Assembly: GCF_000421605.1 (NCBI RefSeq)
Contig: NZ_ATXI01000008.1
Coordinates: forward strand, 1 to 64,000
Reading direction: 5' to 3'
Source: Thermodesulfobacterium thermophilum DSM 1276
Lineage (GTDB): Bacteria; Desulfobacterota; Thermodesulfobacteria; Thermodesulfobacteriales; Thermodesulfobacteriaceae
Length of the DNA stretch: 64,000 bases
Part shown: one piece after another, positions 25,547 to 35,193 of the stretch
How the letters are laid out: each line of letters begins with the position of its first letter
Position numbering within the stretch: position 1 is the stretch's first letter
The notes under the pieces: generated by a model
What the model was told of the DNA's origin: nothing
What the model saw: the letters and a program-made list of their open reading frames with translations, nothing else
Databases searched by the model: none
Program-made: the position numbers and the translations under genes

Positions 25547-28500
25547 CTACTTCTGTATCAACCTGATTTTACTGCCAAGACTACGGTCTTTTACCACCTC
25601 CAAAACCAATGGAAAGACCTCTTTCATGTATTCAAGATGGGAGATAACCCCGATAATCCTTCCACTTTTTTCAGACAGACCAAGCAGGATGGTTATCACT
25701 TTTTCTAAGGTTTTTTCATCCAAGCTACCAAACCCTTCGTCTATAAACAGAGACTCAAAATGCTTGGTTTTAAAAAGATAGGTGATAACGTCTGAAGTTC
25801 CAAGGGCAAGGGCAAGGGTAGCTATAAAAGACTCACCTCCTGAAAGGGTCTTAACCTCCCTCTTGGTTCCTGTATAAACGTCAAACACCTCGATTGAGAC
25901 GTTTTTTTGCAAAAACATGTCCTCTACAAAGGTATACCTTCCAAAGGAAAACTCCTTCAGATATTCGTTAGCCCTTTGAAAAATAGCCCTTGCAAACATA
26001 GAAACTACAAAGGAATGAAAAGAGATCCCTTTAGGGTTTTTCCCTGAAATGAGATCACAGAGTTTACTTAAAAAACCAAATCTTTTTTCTAATCTTTCTC
26101 TTTCTTTCCCTAACTCTTGGTATTCTTTGAGATAACCCTCAAGTTGCTCTAACTTTTGATAGGCTATCCCTATTTCCTGATTTAGGCGTTTAAAGGTAAG
26201 TTCTAACCTTTCTTTTTTTTGGGTCAATGCTTCTAAATTCTGACTGATTACCTCAAGTTGGGCTTCTATTTCCTCTAAGTTTTTTAGGCCTAAACTTTCA
26301 AGCTTTTGGGTTAATTTTTCCTTTTCTGCTGTAAGCCTTTCTTTTTTCTGATAAAAATCTTTTATTTCAGCTTCTAAGGTTTGGATTTTACCTATCTCAG
26401 GTTTTAGTTCCTCAAACTCGTCCCACCGGTTTATAATTTTTTGTCTTTTTAGGGGTAACAGTTTAAAAACCTTAGCTTTATAGTTTGTTAAAAGATGCTG
26501 CAAAAATTCTTTTTGGTTTTTTAAGTCCTGTTCTATCGCGGTTTTTTGGTTGGTAAGGCTGTTTATCTGTTTTTCTAAGTCGGTTTTTTGGGTTTCAAAC
26601 TCAGTAATCTTTTTTTCTTCGGTAACGATTTTTCTTTTTAAAGCTTCTAAACTTATCTCTTCTGTAAGGAGAGCTTTTAAACTATTTGTTAATTCTTCCA
26701 GGCGTCCTTTTGATAGCAAAAGCTTCTTTCTTTGGTTTTCTAAGGCTAAAGAGAGGTCTTTTTCTTCTGTTTCTTTTTTAGAAAGGATATTTTTTTGTTC
26801 TTTGATTTTACCTTCAAGGATTTTAATGATCATAGGATTCTTTTGATACTGGGAAACAAGCTCTGGATAAGCACTTTTTTGTGCTTCTATTTGGGCTAAT
26901 TTTTCTTTTAATTCTTCTTCCTGATAAGGGGAGAGCTCAGTTTGTAATGTGTCAATCCTTATCTCCAAGGTTTGAAACTGAGTTTTGTAGTGTTCAAAAT
27001 CCCTTTTTTTCTCTGTTAAAATTTTTTCTAGATTGTTTAATTCTTCAGTAAAGTTTTTATCGGTGATGGGAGAGGGATGAGAGGTTGACCCACAGACAGG
27101 GCAAGGTTTTCCTTCTTCTAAAGCTTTAGCAACCGTTAAAGCAAGGTTTTTAACCTCAAACTCCTGTTTTTGCTTTTCTAACTTCTCTATTTCAGTAGAA
27201 AGATTAGCTACTTTGTTTTCTAATTCAGGTTTTTTACTTAAGAAATGGTTTAGTTTAGTAAACTTTTCTAAGAGCTGTCTAATTTGTTTTTCTTCGTTAA
27301 GCCAGCTTTGAATTTTTAATAAAAGGTTTAATTTTTCTGAGTTTTCCTCAAGGAGTTGTTTAAGTTTTTTAATTTCTTCCCGGATTGAAAAAATTTCTTC
27401 GTCTTTAGACTGAACCTCCTTAGAAAGTTGATCGACTGATATTTCTAACGCTGTTTTTTCTTTAAGCTTTTCTTCTAACTGTTTCAACTCCTTTACTTTT
27501 AACTTCAGGTCTTCTATTTCTGGAATTTGAGATAAAACTTGGGAGAGATTTTGGGAAAGGGTGTTTAAAACTGCAGATAGTTTTATTTTTTTGGCAGAAA
27601 GATCTTTGATTTTAAACCTTACTTTCCATATTTCCTGTTTAAATTTTTTAAAGTCTTCATAAAAAGGCAAATAATCTTTAACAGTGTTTAAAAGTTCTAA
27701 CCTGTTTTCTTTTTGTTTTATCTCATTTTCTAAGGCAAAGAGATTCTCTAACCCTTGTAAAACCTCACGAAAGGTTTTTAGGTCAGACAAGAGGGTTTGT
27801 TTGGTTGATATTTCCTGACTTAGAGTTTCTCTTTCCTTAGTAAGGTTTTTAACCTCTGCCTCTAAGGTTGAAAGATTTTTTTTGGTTTCTTTTATTTGAT
27901 CTTCCAGTTCTTTTAATTCGTTAATGTTAGCCAGTTTTTTGATCTGGTTTTCCCGGTCTAAGTTTGACTTGATCTGGTTTTGGAGTTCTTTTAGACTAAG
28001 TTTAAAAAACTCTTCTAACTCGGCAAACAAAAAGGTGTCAAAGATGATCTTAAAAAGCTCTTCTCTTTCCTTTTTTTCTGCAAGAAGTATTTTACGATAC
28101 TCTCCTTGAGGAATAAGAAACACCTTTTTAAACTGGTCGGCATTAAGTCCTATCAAAGACTGTATCTTACCGTTGACCTCTTTTTCTTTGTCAGAAAAAA
28201 ATTTGCCTTCTATCCATAGACTTAATTTTTTACCTTTATTATCTTTGAAAGGAAGCCTTCTTATGATTCTGTATTCTTTTCCGTCTAAGAAAAACTTAAA
28301 CTCTATTTCTGGCAGGAGGTTAGCCTGGTGTTGGACAAGGTGAGAAACAAGGGCCTTTGGGTCTCGCTTTTCTATGGTAGTGGTTCCGTAAAGAGCATAA
28401 ACGATGGCATCAAAAAGCGTGGTTTTCCCTGCACCTATCTCTCCTGAAATCAAAAACAGCCTGCTGTCGTTTAACTTTTTAAAATCCTGTTCGCTGATTT

Positions 28501-28552
28501 TAACGTCTAAATAAGGACCAAACCCTTTGATAGAAAGAAATAAAGGACGCAT
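25547..28552 (-). CDS. sbcC: exonuclease SbcC / Rad50-type ATPase
   Basis: A 1001-residue SMC-like ATPase that works with SbcD in opening DNA hairpins and processing broken ends. The N-terminal Walker A is GEIGAGKTTLFDA. Two long coiled coils flank a central zinc hook, CPVCGS near residue 480. The C-terminal part holds the LSGGE signature and Walker B (FIDEGFGSLDEKT). All elements are present and the length fits. The usual SbcD nuclease gene is not next to it: smpB is upstream by four bases and mobA follows. SbcD must be encoded elsewhere. Confidence 0.93.
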   Translation of the reverse strand: MRPLFLSIKGFGPYLDVKISEQDFKKLNDSRLFLISGEIGAGKTTLFDAIVYALYGTTTIEKRDPKALVSHLVQHQANLLPEIEFKFFLDGKEYRIIRRLPFKDNKGKKLSLWIEGKFFSDKEKEVNGKIQSLIGLNADQFKKVFLIPQGEYRKILLAEKKEREELFKIIFDTFLFAELEEFFKLSLKELQNQIKSNLDRENQIKKLANINELKELEDQIKETKKNLSTLEAEVKNLTKERETLSQEISTKQTLLSDLKTFREVLQGLENLFALENEIKQKENRLELLNTVKDYLPFYEDFKKFKQEIWKVRFKIKDLSAKKIKLSAVLNTLSQNLSQVLSQIPEIEDLKLKVKELKQLEEKLKEKTALEISVDQLSKEVQSKDEEIFSIREEIKKLKQLLEENSEKLNLLLKIQSWLNEEKQIRQLLEKFTKLNHFLSKKPELENKVANLSTEIEKLEKQKQEFEVKNLALTVAKALEEGKPCPVCGSTSHPSPITDKNFTEELNNLEKILTEKKRDFEHYKTQFQTLEIRIDTLQTELSPYQEEELKEKLAQIEAQKSAYPELVSQYQKNPMIIKILEGKIKEQKNILSKKETEEKDLSLALENQRKKLLLSKGRLEELTNSLKALLTEEISLEALKRKIVTEEKKITEFETQKTDLEKQINSLTNQKTAIEQDLKNQKEFLQHLLTNYKAKVFKLLPLKRQKIINRWDEFEELKPEIGKIQTLEAEIKDFYQKKERLTAEKEKLTQKLESLGLKNLEEIEAQLEVISQNLEALTQKKERLELTFKRLNQEIGIAYQKLEQLEGYLKEYQELGKERERLEKRFGFLSKLCDLISGKNPKGISFHSFVVSMFARAIFQRANEYLKEFSFGRYTFVEDMFLQKNVSIEVFDVYTGTKREVKTLSGGESFIATLALALGTSDVITYLFKTKHFESLFIDEGFGSLDEKTLEKVITILLGLSEKSGRIIGVISHLEYMKEVFPLVLEVVKDRSLGSKIRLIQK

Positions 28553-28556
28553 TCTT

Positions 28557-29006
28557 TTATTTTATTTTATATTTTCTTGAAAGTTCTCGTTCAAGATCTC
28601 TTTTTTTGATGTCTTCTCTGCGGTCGTAGACTTTTTTACCTTTAGCTAAGGCTAACTCTACCTTAGCCAATCCTCTTTCGTTAAAGTAGACTTTGGTAGG
28701 AATAAGGGTATAACCTCTTTCCTGTACCTTTCCTGCCAACCTTTTGATTTCGGATTTTTTAAGTAAAAGTTTTCTTGTGCGGGTAGGGTCAAGGTTTTGA
28801 GCTTCTCTGCTGTGAGGATAGGGGCTTATGTGCATGTTATAGAGAAAGACCTCTCCGTTGACAACCCTGGCAAAACTGTCGTTAAGGTTAGCCCTACCTA
28901 ATCTTAATGATTTTACTTCACATCCATAAAGCTGGATCCCAGCTTCATAGGTTTCTTCAATGTTGTATAGATGATAGGCTTTTTTGTTGGTGCACACTAC
29001 CTTCAT
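28557..29006 (-). CDS. smpB: SsrA-binding protein SmpB
   Basis: A 149-residue partner of tmRNA in rescue of stalled ribosomes. Family segments are [20 protein letters not shown], the tmRNA-binding [10 protein letters not shown], and the basic C-terminal tail ([16 protein letters not shown]). I place the start at 29006 ([12 protein letters not shown]); an in-frame start at 29045 would lie on the -35 element. No ribosome-binding site precedes 29006, and the candidate promoter leaves a leader of only about five bases. Confidence 0.95.
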   Translation of the reverse strand: MKVVCTNKKAYHLYNIEETYEAGIQLYGCEVKSLRLGRANLNDSFARVVNGEVFLYNMHISPYPHSREAQNLDPTRTRKLLLKKSEIKRLAGKVQERGYTLIPTKVYFNERGLAKVELALAKGKKVYDRREDIKKRDLERELSRKYKIK

Positions 29007-29017
29007 ATGTTTTACTA

Positions 29018-29045
29018 AATTAACACAAATAGTTTGCCTTGACAA
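29018..29045 (-). promoter_or_regulatory. candidate smpB promoter
   Basis: On the minus strand TTGTCA (29045-29040) and TTAATT (29023-29018) are 16 bases apart. The -35 element overlaps that of the divergent ppsA promoter by all but one base. The predicted transcript start lies about five bases before the smpB ATG. Confidence 0.5.
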
Positions 29046-29066
29046 GATAAATAATTTTGCTAATAT
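29039..29066 (+). promoter_or_regulatory. ppsA promoter
   Basis: A consensus TTGACA at 29039-29044 and TAATAT at 29061-29066 are separated by 16 bases. They lie about 50 bases ahead of the PEP synthase start, which has its own GGGGG ribosome site. This is one of the strongest promoter matches in the window. Confidence 0.75.
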
Positions 29067-29118
29067 CCTTGTAAAGGGTTAGTAAAGGTTGTTAAAGATC
29101 AATTAACGGGGGTTTGTC

Positions 29119-31554
29119 ATGAGTGCTCAGAAACCTTTAATTCTATGGTTTGATCAGATTTCCAAAGATGACATTCCTTTGGTTGGTGGTAAAAATGCTT
29201 CTTTGGGAGAGATGTATTCAAAACTTACAGAAAAAGGGATTAAAGTGCCTTATGGTTTTGCAGTAACCGCAGAGGCATATCGATATTTTATAAAAGAAAA
29301 CCATTTAGACGATAAGATAAAAGAAATTTTAAAAGGGCTTGATACTCATGACGTGTTAGATCTACAAAAAAGAGGTAAGAAGATCAGGACCCTTCTTCTT
29401 AAGGCTAAAATGCCAGAGAAACTTGAGGCTGCTATAAGAGAGTCCTATGCTGAGCTTGAGAAAAGATATGGCAAGAATACCGATGTGGCTGTCAGGTCTT
29501 CTGCGACTGCCGAAGATTTACCAGATGCCTCTTTTGCCGGACAGCAAGAGACCTTTCTTAACATCAGAGGGGTAGATAATGTCGTAAAATATGTCCAAAA
29601 GTGTTTTGCCTCTCTTTTTACCGACAGAGCCATTTCCTACAGAGAGGATAAAGGGTTTGATCATTTTTCTGTTTATATCTCAGTAGCCATACAAAAGATG
29701 GTAAGAAGTGATGCCGCTTGTTCAGGAGTTATGTTTACCTTAGATACAGAAACCGGTTTTAGAGATGTGGTCTACATCACAGGCACCTGGGGATTAGGAG
29801 AAGCCTTGGTTCAGGGTAAGGTCACCCCTGATGAATATTATGTTTTTAAGCCTACCCTTAAACAGGGGTTTCGTCCTATCCTTTCTAAAAAGTTAGGTTC
29901 GAAACACCTTAAGATGGTTTATGGAGAGGACCCAAAACATCCGGTTAAGACAGTTAAAACCACCAAAGACGAAAGATTAAGCTTTGTGCTTTCTGATGAA
30001 GAAATTTTAAAACTTGCCAAATGGGCGATGATTATTGAAGAGCACTATGGAAGGCCTATGGATATAGAGTGGGCTAAAGACGGAGATGGAAAAACTATCG
30101 GTACAGGAGAGATTTTTATCGTTCAGGCAAGACCTGAAACAGTGCACGCCATTAAGGAGTATAAATATTATGAAGTCTATAAACTTAAAGGAGAAGGGAA
30201 GGTTATCTGCACCGGTAAGGCTGTAGGTAGCAAGATAGGGCAAGGAAAAGCTCGAGTGATCCTTAGCTTAAACGAAATTGCAAATTTTAAACCAGGGGAG
30301 ATCTTGGTAACTGAGATGACAGACCCTGATTGGGAACCTATCATGAAAAAGGCCTCTGCCATCATTACCGATAGAGGCGGAAGAACCTGCCATGCAGCCA
30401 TAGTTTCTCGAGAATTGGGAATACCCTGTATTGTGGGTACAGAAAATGCTACCAAACTTATCAACACCGGAGATAAAATTACCGTTGATTGTTCTCAAGG
30501 AGAGATAGGAAGAGTTTTAGAAGGGTTGGTAGACTATGAAGTTGAAAGGATAGACCTTGAGAAACTCCCTGAAACCAGGACCAAAATCATGATGAACGTA
30601 GGTATCCCTGAACAAGCCTTTGCTCAGGCACAGATACCAAACGATGGAGTAGGTCTTGCTCGTATAGAGTTTATCATCGGGTCTCATATAGGGATCCATC
30701 CTCTGGCTTTGCTTAACTATGAAAAGCTTAAGGAAGAGGCTAAAAAAGATAAGGAAATCGAAAAGGTAGTAGCTGTGATCGAAGAAAGAGCCTATAACTA
30801 TACCGATAAAGCGGATTTTTATGTAGATAAACTGGCTCAAGGTATAGCGATGATAGGTGCTGCCTTTTATCCTAAGGATGTTATCGTGAGACTTTCAGAT
30901 TTTAAGACCAATGAATATGCTAACCTGGTGGGAGGATATCTCTATGAGCCAGTAGAGCATAACCCGATGTTAGGTTGGAGAGGGGCTTCAAGGTATTATG
31001 ACCCTAAGTTTGAACCTGCCTTTGCTTTAGAGTGCAAGGCTATCAAGAAGGCCAGAGACGAAATGGGGCTTACCAACATCAAAGTTATGGTGCCCTTCTG
31101 CAGGACGGTAGAAGAAGGGGAAAGGGTTATTAAGGTGATGGAAAAATATGGGCTTAAACAGGGAGAAAACGGGTTAGAGATATATGTGATGGCTGAAATA
31201 CCAAGCAACGTTATCTTGGCAGAAGAATTTGCCAAGATTTTTGACGGTTTTTCGATAGGGTCTAACGATTTAACCCAGCTTACCTTGGGATTAGACAGAG
31301 ACTCAGAGTTAGTGTCCCACATCTATGACGAAAGAAACCCAGCCATCAAAATTTTAATAAAACAGCTTATTGAAACTGCCCATAAGTTCGGAAGAAAGGT
31401 CGGAATCTGTGGACAGGCACCCAGTGATTTTCCTGATTTTGCTGCGTTTTTGGTAGAATGTGGGATCGATTCTATGAGCCTTTCCCCAGATACTGTAATT
31501 AAAACCAGGCTTTTGGTTGCTGAGAAAGAAAAGGAGTTAAAAAAGAAAAAGTGA
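29119..31554 (+). CDS. ppsA: phosphoenolpyruvate synthase
   Basis: An 811-residue enzyme making PEP from pyruvate and ATP, the entry step to gluconeogenesis. Three domains are plain: the N-terminal ATP-grasp part (VGGKNASLGEM, then VRSSATAEDLPDASFAGQQ), the swivelling phosphohistidine domain (DRGGRTCHAAIVSRELG, with H425), and the C-terminal PEP-binding barrel ending with GICGQAPSD, where the cysteine is catalytic. The length is normal. An unlinked pyruvate phosphate dikinase is excluded by the spacing and size. The next gene begins within its stop codon. Confidence 0.96.
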   Translation: MSAQKPLILWFDQISKDDIPLVGGKNASLGEMYSKLTEKGIKVPYGFAVTAEAYRYFIKENHLDDKIKEILKGLDTHDVLDLQKRGKKIRTLLLKAKMPEKLEAAIRESYAELEKRYGKNTDVAVRSSATAEDLPDASFAGQQETFLNIRGVDNVVKYVQKCFASLFTDRAISYREDKGFDHFSVYISVAIQKMVRSDAACSGVMFTLDTETGFRDVVYITGTWGLGEALVQGKVTPDEYYVFKPTLKQGFRPILSKKLGSKHLKMVYGEDPKHPVKTVKTTKDERLSFVLSDEEILKLAKWAMIIEEHYGRPMDIEWAKDGDGKTIGTGEIFIVQARPETVHAIKEYKYYEVYKLKGEGKVICTGKAVGSKIGQGKARVILSLNEIANFKPGEILVTEMTDPDWEPIMKKASAIITDRGGRTCHAAIVSRELGIPCIVGTENATKLINTGDKITVDCSQGEIGRVLEGLVDYEVERIDLEKLPETRTKIMMNVGIPEQAFAQAQIPNDGVGLARIEFIIGSHIGIHPLALLNYEKLKEEAKKDKEIEKVVAVIEERAYNYTDKADFYVDKLAQGIAMIGAAFYPKDVIVRLSDFKTNEYANLVGGYLYEPVEHNPMLGWRGASRYYDPKFEPAFALECKAIKKARDEMGLTNIKVMVPFCRTVEEGERVIKVMEKYGLKQGENGLEIYVMAEIPSNVILAEEFAKIFDGFSIGSNDLTQLTLGLDRDSELVSHIYDERNPAIKILIKQLIETAHKFGRKVGICGQAPSDFPDFAAFLVECGIDSMSLSPDTVIKTRLLVAEKEKELKKKK

Positions 31555-32390
31555 AAATTTTAAGGGTTATCTTTTTTTGGTTTTTTGTTTTTTGTAGTTT
31601 TGCCTGGGCAGAAATAAATGTAGGTATATTACCCTTAAAACTTGAGGCACCTGCAGAATACGGTTATTTAAGAGAAGCTTTACAAAACCATATTTATCAC
31701 AGGCTGTGGGTGCCTTCTAAGGTAAAAACCGTGTCGTTAGAAGATGGACGAACGTTATCTGGATTAGACTATCTCCTTTCCTCAGAGATAAAGGTCGAGA
31801 AAGAACAGGTAGCATTAAAACTAAAGCTTGATAGCGTAAGCCCGACCCCTAAAGAGGTTTGGGCTAAAGAAGAAAAGGTAGCAAGAGATCAACTTTTTTC
31901 TAAGATAGCCGTTTACTTGGAAGAGATAAAAAGGGTTTTGGTTGAGGGTAGTCCTCAGCCTCAAACCTTTACTTCTTTTTCTGGACCTTCTCAGTCTCAG
32001 GTTAGTACTCCTGCGGGAGGAATTACTCCTTTACCTAAGAATCTATCCGAGACAAAAGAGTATAACGTTCAGATAATAAAAGAAAAGAAATCTTTTTTTA
32101 GTAAGTTAAACCCATTTGAAAAGTTGTCAGACTGGATGTCTAACCTTTTTGCTAAAGAAAGTGAGTTTAAAATAAGCATTCCCATCCCTCCCCCTCCCCC
32201 TCCTCCTGGGGTGGTGGTTTCTCATCAACCTTTAGAGGTAAACCCTCAGACGTCTTTAAAAACTCCTCAGAAAGAGGCGTATACCGTTAATCCGGCTTTT
32301 TCCAAACCTCAACCTCAAATTCAACCTCAACCTCAATCCTTGATGCAACCGCAGACCCAACCACAGCCATCACCCTGGCAATGGTTTTAG
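31551..32390 (+). CDS. exported proline/glutamine-rich protein of unknown function
   Basis: A 279-residue protein with a Sec signal peptide (about residues 1-21, cleavage after SFAWA). Residues 22-135 look like a compact alpha/beta domain. The second half is low-complexity: a run of seven prolines near residue 215, then repeats of PQPQ and QPQ to the end at PWQWF. Such tails often span the periplasm or peptidoglycan. It overlaps ppsA by four bases (GTGA) and the FtsB-like gene by ten. I do not recognise the family. Confidence 0.62.
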   Translation: MKILRVIFFWFFVFCSFAWAEINVGILPLKLEAPAEYGYLREALQNHIYHRLWVPSKVKTVSLEDGRTLSGLDYLLSSEIKVEKEQVALKLKLDSVSPTPKEVWAKEEKVARDQLFSKIAVYLEEIKRVLVEGSPQPQTFTSFSGPSQSQVSTPAGGITPLPKNLSETKEYNVQIIKEKKSFFSKLNPFEKLSDWMSNLFAKESEFKISIPIPPPPPPPGVVVSHQPLEVNPQTSLKTPQKEAYTVNPAFSKPQPQIQPQPQSLMQPQTQPQPSPWQWF

Positions 32391-32722
32391 CGATGAGGAA
32401 GAAAGGTCCTCAAATTTATATAAGACCTTATGCTAAGAAAAAAAAGAGCAGGTTTAAGAAGGTTTTTTTTACCTTACTTTTGATTTTTTTAGGCCTTACA
32501 TGTGCTGTTTTTTTAACGCTAAATTTTTTAATCAAAAAGGAGATGGAAGAGGTGGAACGAGTCAAAAGAGAAAATGTATATTATGAAGGTGAAATTAAAA
32601 GGTTAACCTCTTCTGATGAGCCTTATGAAGAGATCTTACGGACTAAATATGGATACATAAAAGAAGGAGAAAAAATCATCATCTATTCTTCTCCTCAGGC
32701 AAAGGGAGAAAAAAAACCTTAA
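32381..32722 (+). CDS. FtsB/DivIC-like septum formation protein
   Basis: A 113-residue bitopic protein: a basic cytoplasmic start, one membrane helix at about residues 27-49 and a short coiled coil with RVKREN-like heptads, ending in a segment around EEILRTKYGYIKEGE that matches the tail of FtsB/DivIC proteins. Those stabilise FtsL/FtsQ at the division site. The ATG at 32381 overlaps the previous gene; an ATG at 32393 is an equally possible start. Confidence 0.72.
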   Translation: MVLAMRKKGPQIYIRPYAKKKKSRFKKVFFTLLLIFLGLTCAVFLTLNFLIKKEMEEVERVKRENVYYEGEIKRLTSSDEPYEEILRTKYGYIKEGEKIIIYSSPQAKGEKKP

Positions 32723-32737
32723 TCAAGGGGGCTTTTT

Positions 32738-33214
32738 ATGAACTATAAAGTTTTAGAGGGGTTTTTTGAGGGAGAAGACGTCAAAGTAGGTATAGTGATC
32801 AGCCGTTTTAACGTGTTTATTACCCAAAAACTTTTAGAAGGTGCATTAGATGTGCTAAAAAGACACAAGGTAAAAGAGGAAAATATCTATGTAGCCTGGG
32901 TGCCAGGGGCTTTTGAAATTCCTCTTGTGGCTAAAAAGCTTGCAAAGACCCAGAAGTTTGACGCAGTCCTTTGTTTAGGGGCTATCATAAGAGGGGCTAC
33001 CCCTCATTTTGAATACGTAGCCGCAGAGGCTTCAAAAGGTGTAGCTCATGTGATGTTAGAAACAGAAATCCCTATTATCTTTGGTATCCTTACTACAGAC
33101 ACGATAGAGCAGGCGATAGAAAGAGCTGGCACCAAAGCCGGTAATAAAGGGGCTGAGGCTGCCCTAAGTGCCCTTGAGATGATAAACCTTTTAAAAAAGA
33201 TAAACCAGGTTTAA
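32738..33214 (+). CDS. ribH: 6,7-dimethyl-8-ribityllumazine synthase
   Basis: A 158-residue lumazine synthase that makes the direct riboflavin precursor from 5-amino-6-ribitylaminouracil and dihydroxybutanone phosphate; it forms capsids or pentamers. Motifs: [10 protein letters not shown] at the start, [31 protein letters not shown] and [16 protein letters not shown]. It is full length and preceded by AAGGGGG. No other rib genes are close, so it is a lone gene inside a mixed operon with glycolytic genes. Confidence 0.96.
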   Translation: MNYKVLEGFFEGEDVKVGIVISRFNVFITQKLLEGALDVLKRHKVKEENIYVAWVPGAFEIPLVAKKLAKTQKFDAVLCLGAIIRGATPHFEYVAAEASKGVAHVMLETEIPIIFGILTTDTIEQAIERAGTKAGNKGAEAALSALEMINLLKKINQV

Positions 33215-33226
33215 GGGGAAGGAGCC

Positions 33227-34396
33227 ATGCTTAAAACCTTAAGGGATTTTGACCTTAAAGGTAAAAAGGTTTTTATAAGGGTTGATTTTAACGTCCCTTT
33301 AGAAAACGGCAAAATTTTAGACGATACTCGTATAGTAGAAAGCCTTTCTACCATTACCCATGTGTTGCATTCCTATGGTAAGGTTATCCTTTGTTCTCAT
33401 TTAGGAAGACCTAAGGGAAAAAGAGTGCCTGAATTTTCTTTAAGGCCTGTTTATGAATATCTGAAAACGGTTTTTAAAGACAGAGAGGTCAAGTTTTTAG
33501 AGGATTTTTTGAGTCCTGAGGCAGAAAAAGAACTCGAAAACCTGAAAGAAGGGGAGATTTTGCTTTTAGAAAACATAAGATTTTACGAGGGAGAAACCAA
33601 AAACGACCCTGATTTTGCCAAGGCTTTAGCCAAGTTTGCAGACATCTACATTAACGATGCCTTTTCTGTCTCACACAGGGCACATGCCTCCGTTGTAGGA
33701 GTACCTCTTCTAGTTAAAGAAAAGGGGATAGGGTTACAGATGGAAAAGGAACTGAAATACCTTTCGAAGATTGTGGGAAAGCCTGAAAGACCCTTTTATG
33801 CGGTAGTAGGAGGAAGTAAGGTTTCCACCAAAATAGGGGTTTTAAAGAGCTTACTTAACAAGCTTGACAAGCTTATCATCGGTGGGGCGATGGCCAACAC
33901 CTTTCTTGCAGCCAAAGGGTATTCTGTAGGAGATTCTTTTGTAGAAGAAGAATACATAGAGGTGGCAAAGGAAATTCTTAAAGAAGCTAAGGAAAAGGAG
34001 GTTAAAATTTATTTACCGGTAGATGTAGTGGTTGAAAACAACGGACAGGTTTTAGCTAAGGGCTTAAGGGAAATCGTTAAAGAAGATAAGGTGTTTGACA
34101 TAGGAAAGGAGACGGTAAAACTTTTCTGCAGGAGTCTTGATGGAGCTAAAACTGTGGTGTGGAACGGGCCCTTAGGTTATTTTGAAAAACCACCTTTTGA
34201 CTATGGAACTGTCGAGATAGCCAGAAAGATTGCCTCTCTTACCTGTACCACCATAGCAGGGGGAGGAGATACCCTTTCTGCCATAAAATATGCCTGCGTA
34301 GAAACAGGATTTTCCTATGTTTCTACCGCAGGTGGGGCCTTTTTAGAGTATTTAGAAGGAAAAGACCTGCCAGGAATTTTAGCTTTAACGAAGTAA
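33227..34396 (+). CDS. pgk: phosphoglycerate kinase
   Basis: A 389-residue monomeric glycolytic/gluconeogenic enzyme. N-terminal substrate motifs VFIRVDFNVPLE and SHLGRPKGK, the hinge, and the C-terminal nucleotide part with VVGGSKVSTKIGVL and the GGGDTLSAI loop are complete. It sits 12 bases after ribH and directly before tpiA, an arrangement common in gluconeogenic operons, and follows ppsA by four genes. Confidence 0.97.
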   Translation: MLKTLRDFDLKGKKVFIRVDFNVPLENGKILDDTRIVESLSTITHVLHSYGKVILCSHLGRPKGKRVPEFSLRPVYEYLKTVFKDREVKFLEDFLSPEAEKELENLKEGEILLLENIRFYEGETKNDPDFAKALAKFADIYINDAFSVSHRAHASVVGVPLLVKEKGIGLQMEKELKYLSKIVGKPERPFYAVVGGSKVSTKIGVLKSLLNKLDKLIIGGAMANTFLAAKGYSVGDSFVEEEYIEVAKEILKEAKEKEVKIYLPVDVVVENNGQVLAKGLREIVKEDKVFDIGKETVKLFCRSLDGAKTVVWNGPLGYFEKPPFDYGTVEIARKIASLTCTTIAGGGDTLSAIKYACVETGFSYVSTAGGAFLEYLEGKDLPGILALTK

Positions 34397-34419
34397 CGTT
34401 GAAAAAAGGGGTTAGATTT

Positions 34420-35181
34420 ATGAAAAAGGTTCTTTTAGCTGGAAACTGGAAGATGCACAAAACTTTGTCTGAAGTAAAGGCCTATTTTGAGAAGTTTCTT
34501 AAAGACTTAGAAACAATAGACCTTTCAGCCAAAGAAATAATGATAGCTCCACCTTTTACAGCATTAGCTTACTCAAGAAAACTGACTGATGGTTCACCTA
34601 TCAAGTTAGGTGCTCAAAATGCCTGTTGGGAGGAAAAAGGTGCTTTTACCGGAGAAATATCCCCTTTGATGCTTAAGGATTTAGGGGTTGAGTATGTGAT
34701 AGTAGGTCATTCAGAAAGAAGACATGTTTTCGGAGAAACCAATGAGCTGGTAGGAAAAAGAGCAGAAGGTATTTTTCGTTTTGGGTTGACCCCTGTTCTT
34801 TGTGTAGGAGAAACTCTCGAAGAAAGACAGCAGAATAAAACCTTAGAGGTAATAAAATCGCAAATAGAGGCAGGTTTAAGCGGGATTAAAGAGGTTGGGG
34901 AAAGGGATCTGGTGATAGCCTATGAACCTGTTTGGGCTATAGGAACAGGCATTACCGCAACCCCTGAACAGGCTGAAGAAGTCCATGGTTTTATCAGAGA
35001 TTTTCTTTCAGGTCTTTATGGAAAAGAGAAGGCAGAAACCATAAGAATCCTTTATGGAGGAAGTGTAACCCCTGAAAACATAGAAAGCCTTATCAAGCAA
35101 CCTAACATAGATGGGGTGTTGGTAGGTGGAGCTTCTTTAGACCCTGAGAAATTTTTAAAGATTTGCGCTGTAGCCCTTTAA
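34420..35181 (+). CDS. tpiA: triosephosphate isomerase
   Basis: A 253-residue TIM barrel interconverting dihydroxyacetone phosphate and glyceraldehyde 3-phosphate. The catalytic residues are in GNWKMHK (lysine), GHSERRHVFGE (histidine) and YEPVWAIGTG (glutamate); the phosphate loop YGGSVTPEN follows. I choose ATG 34420 (MKKVLLAGNWK) with AAAGGGG about ten bases upstream. A TTG at 34399 would add seven residues not usual for the family. Confidence 0.97.
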   Translation: MKKVLLAGNWKMHKTLSEVKAYFEKFLKDLETIDLSAKEIMIAPPFTALAYSRKLTDGSPIKLGAQNACWEEKGAFTGEISPLMLKDLGVEYVIVGHSERRHVFGETNELVGKRAEGIFRFGLTPVLCVGETLEERQQNKTLEVIKSQIEAGLSGIKEVGERDLVIAYEPVWAIGTGITATPEQAEEVHGFIRDFLSGLYGKEKAETIRILYGGSVTPENIESLIKQPNIDGVLVGGASLDPEKFLKICAVAL

Positions 35182-35193
35182 GGAGAAAGGGCC

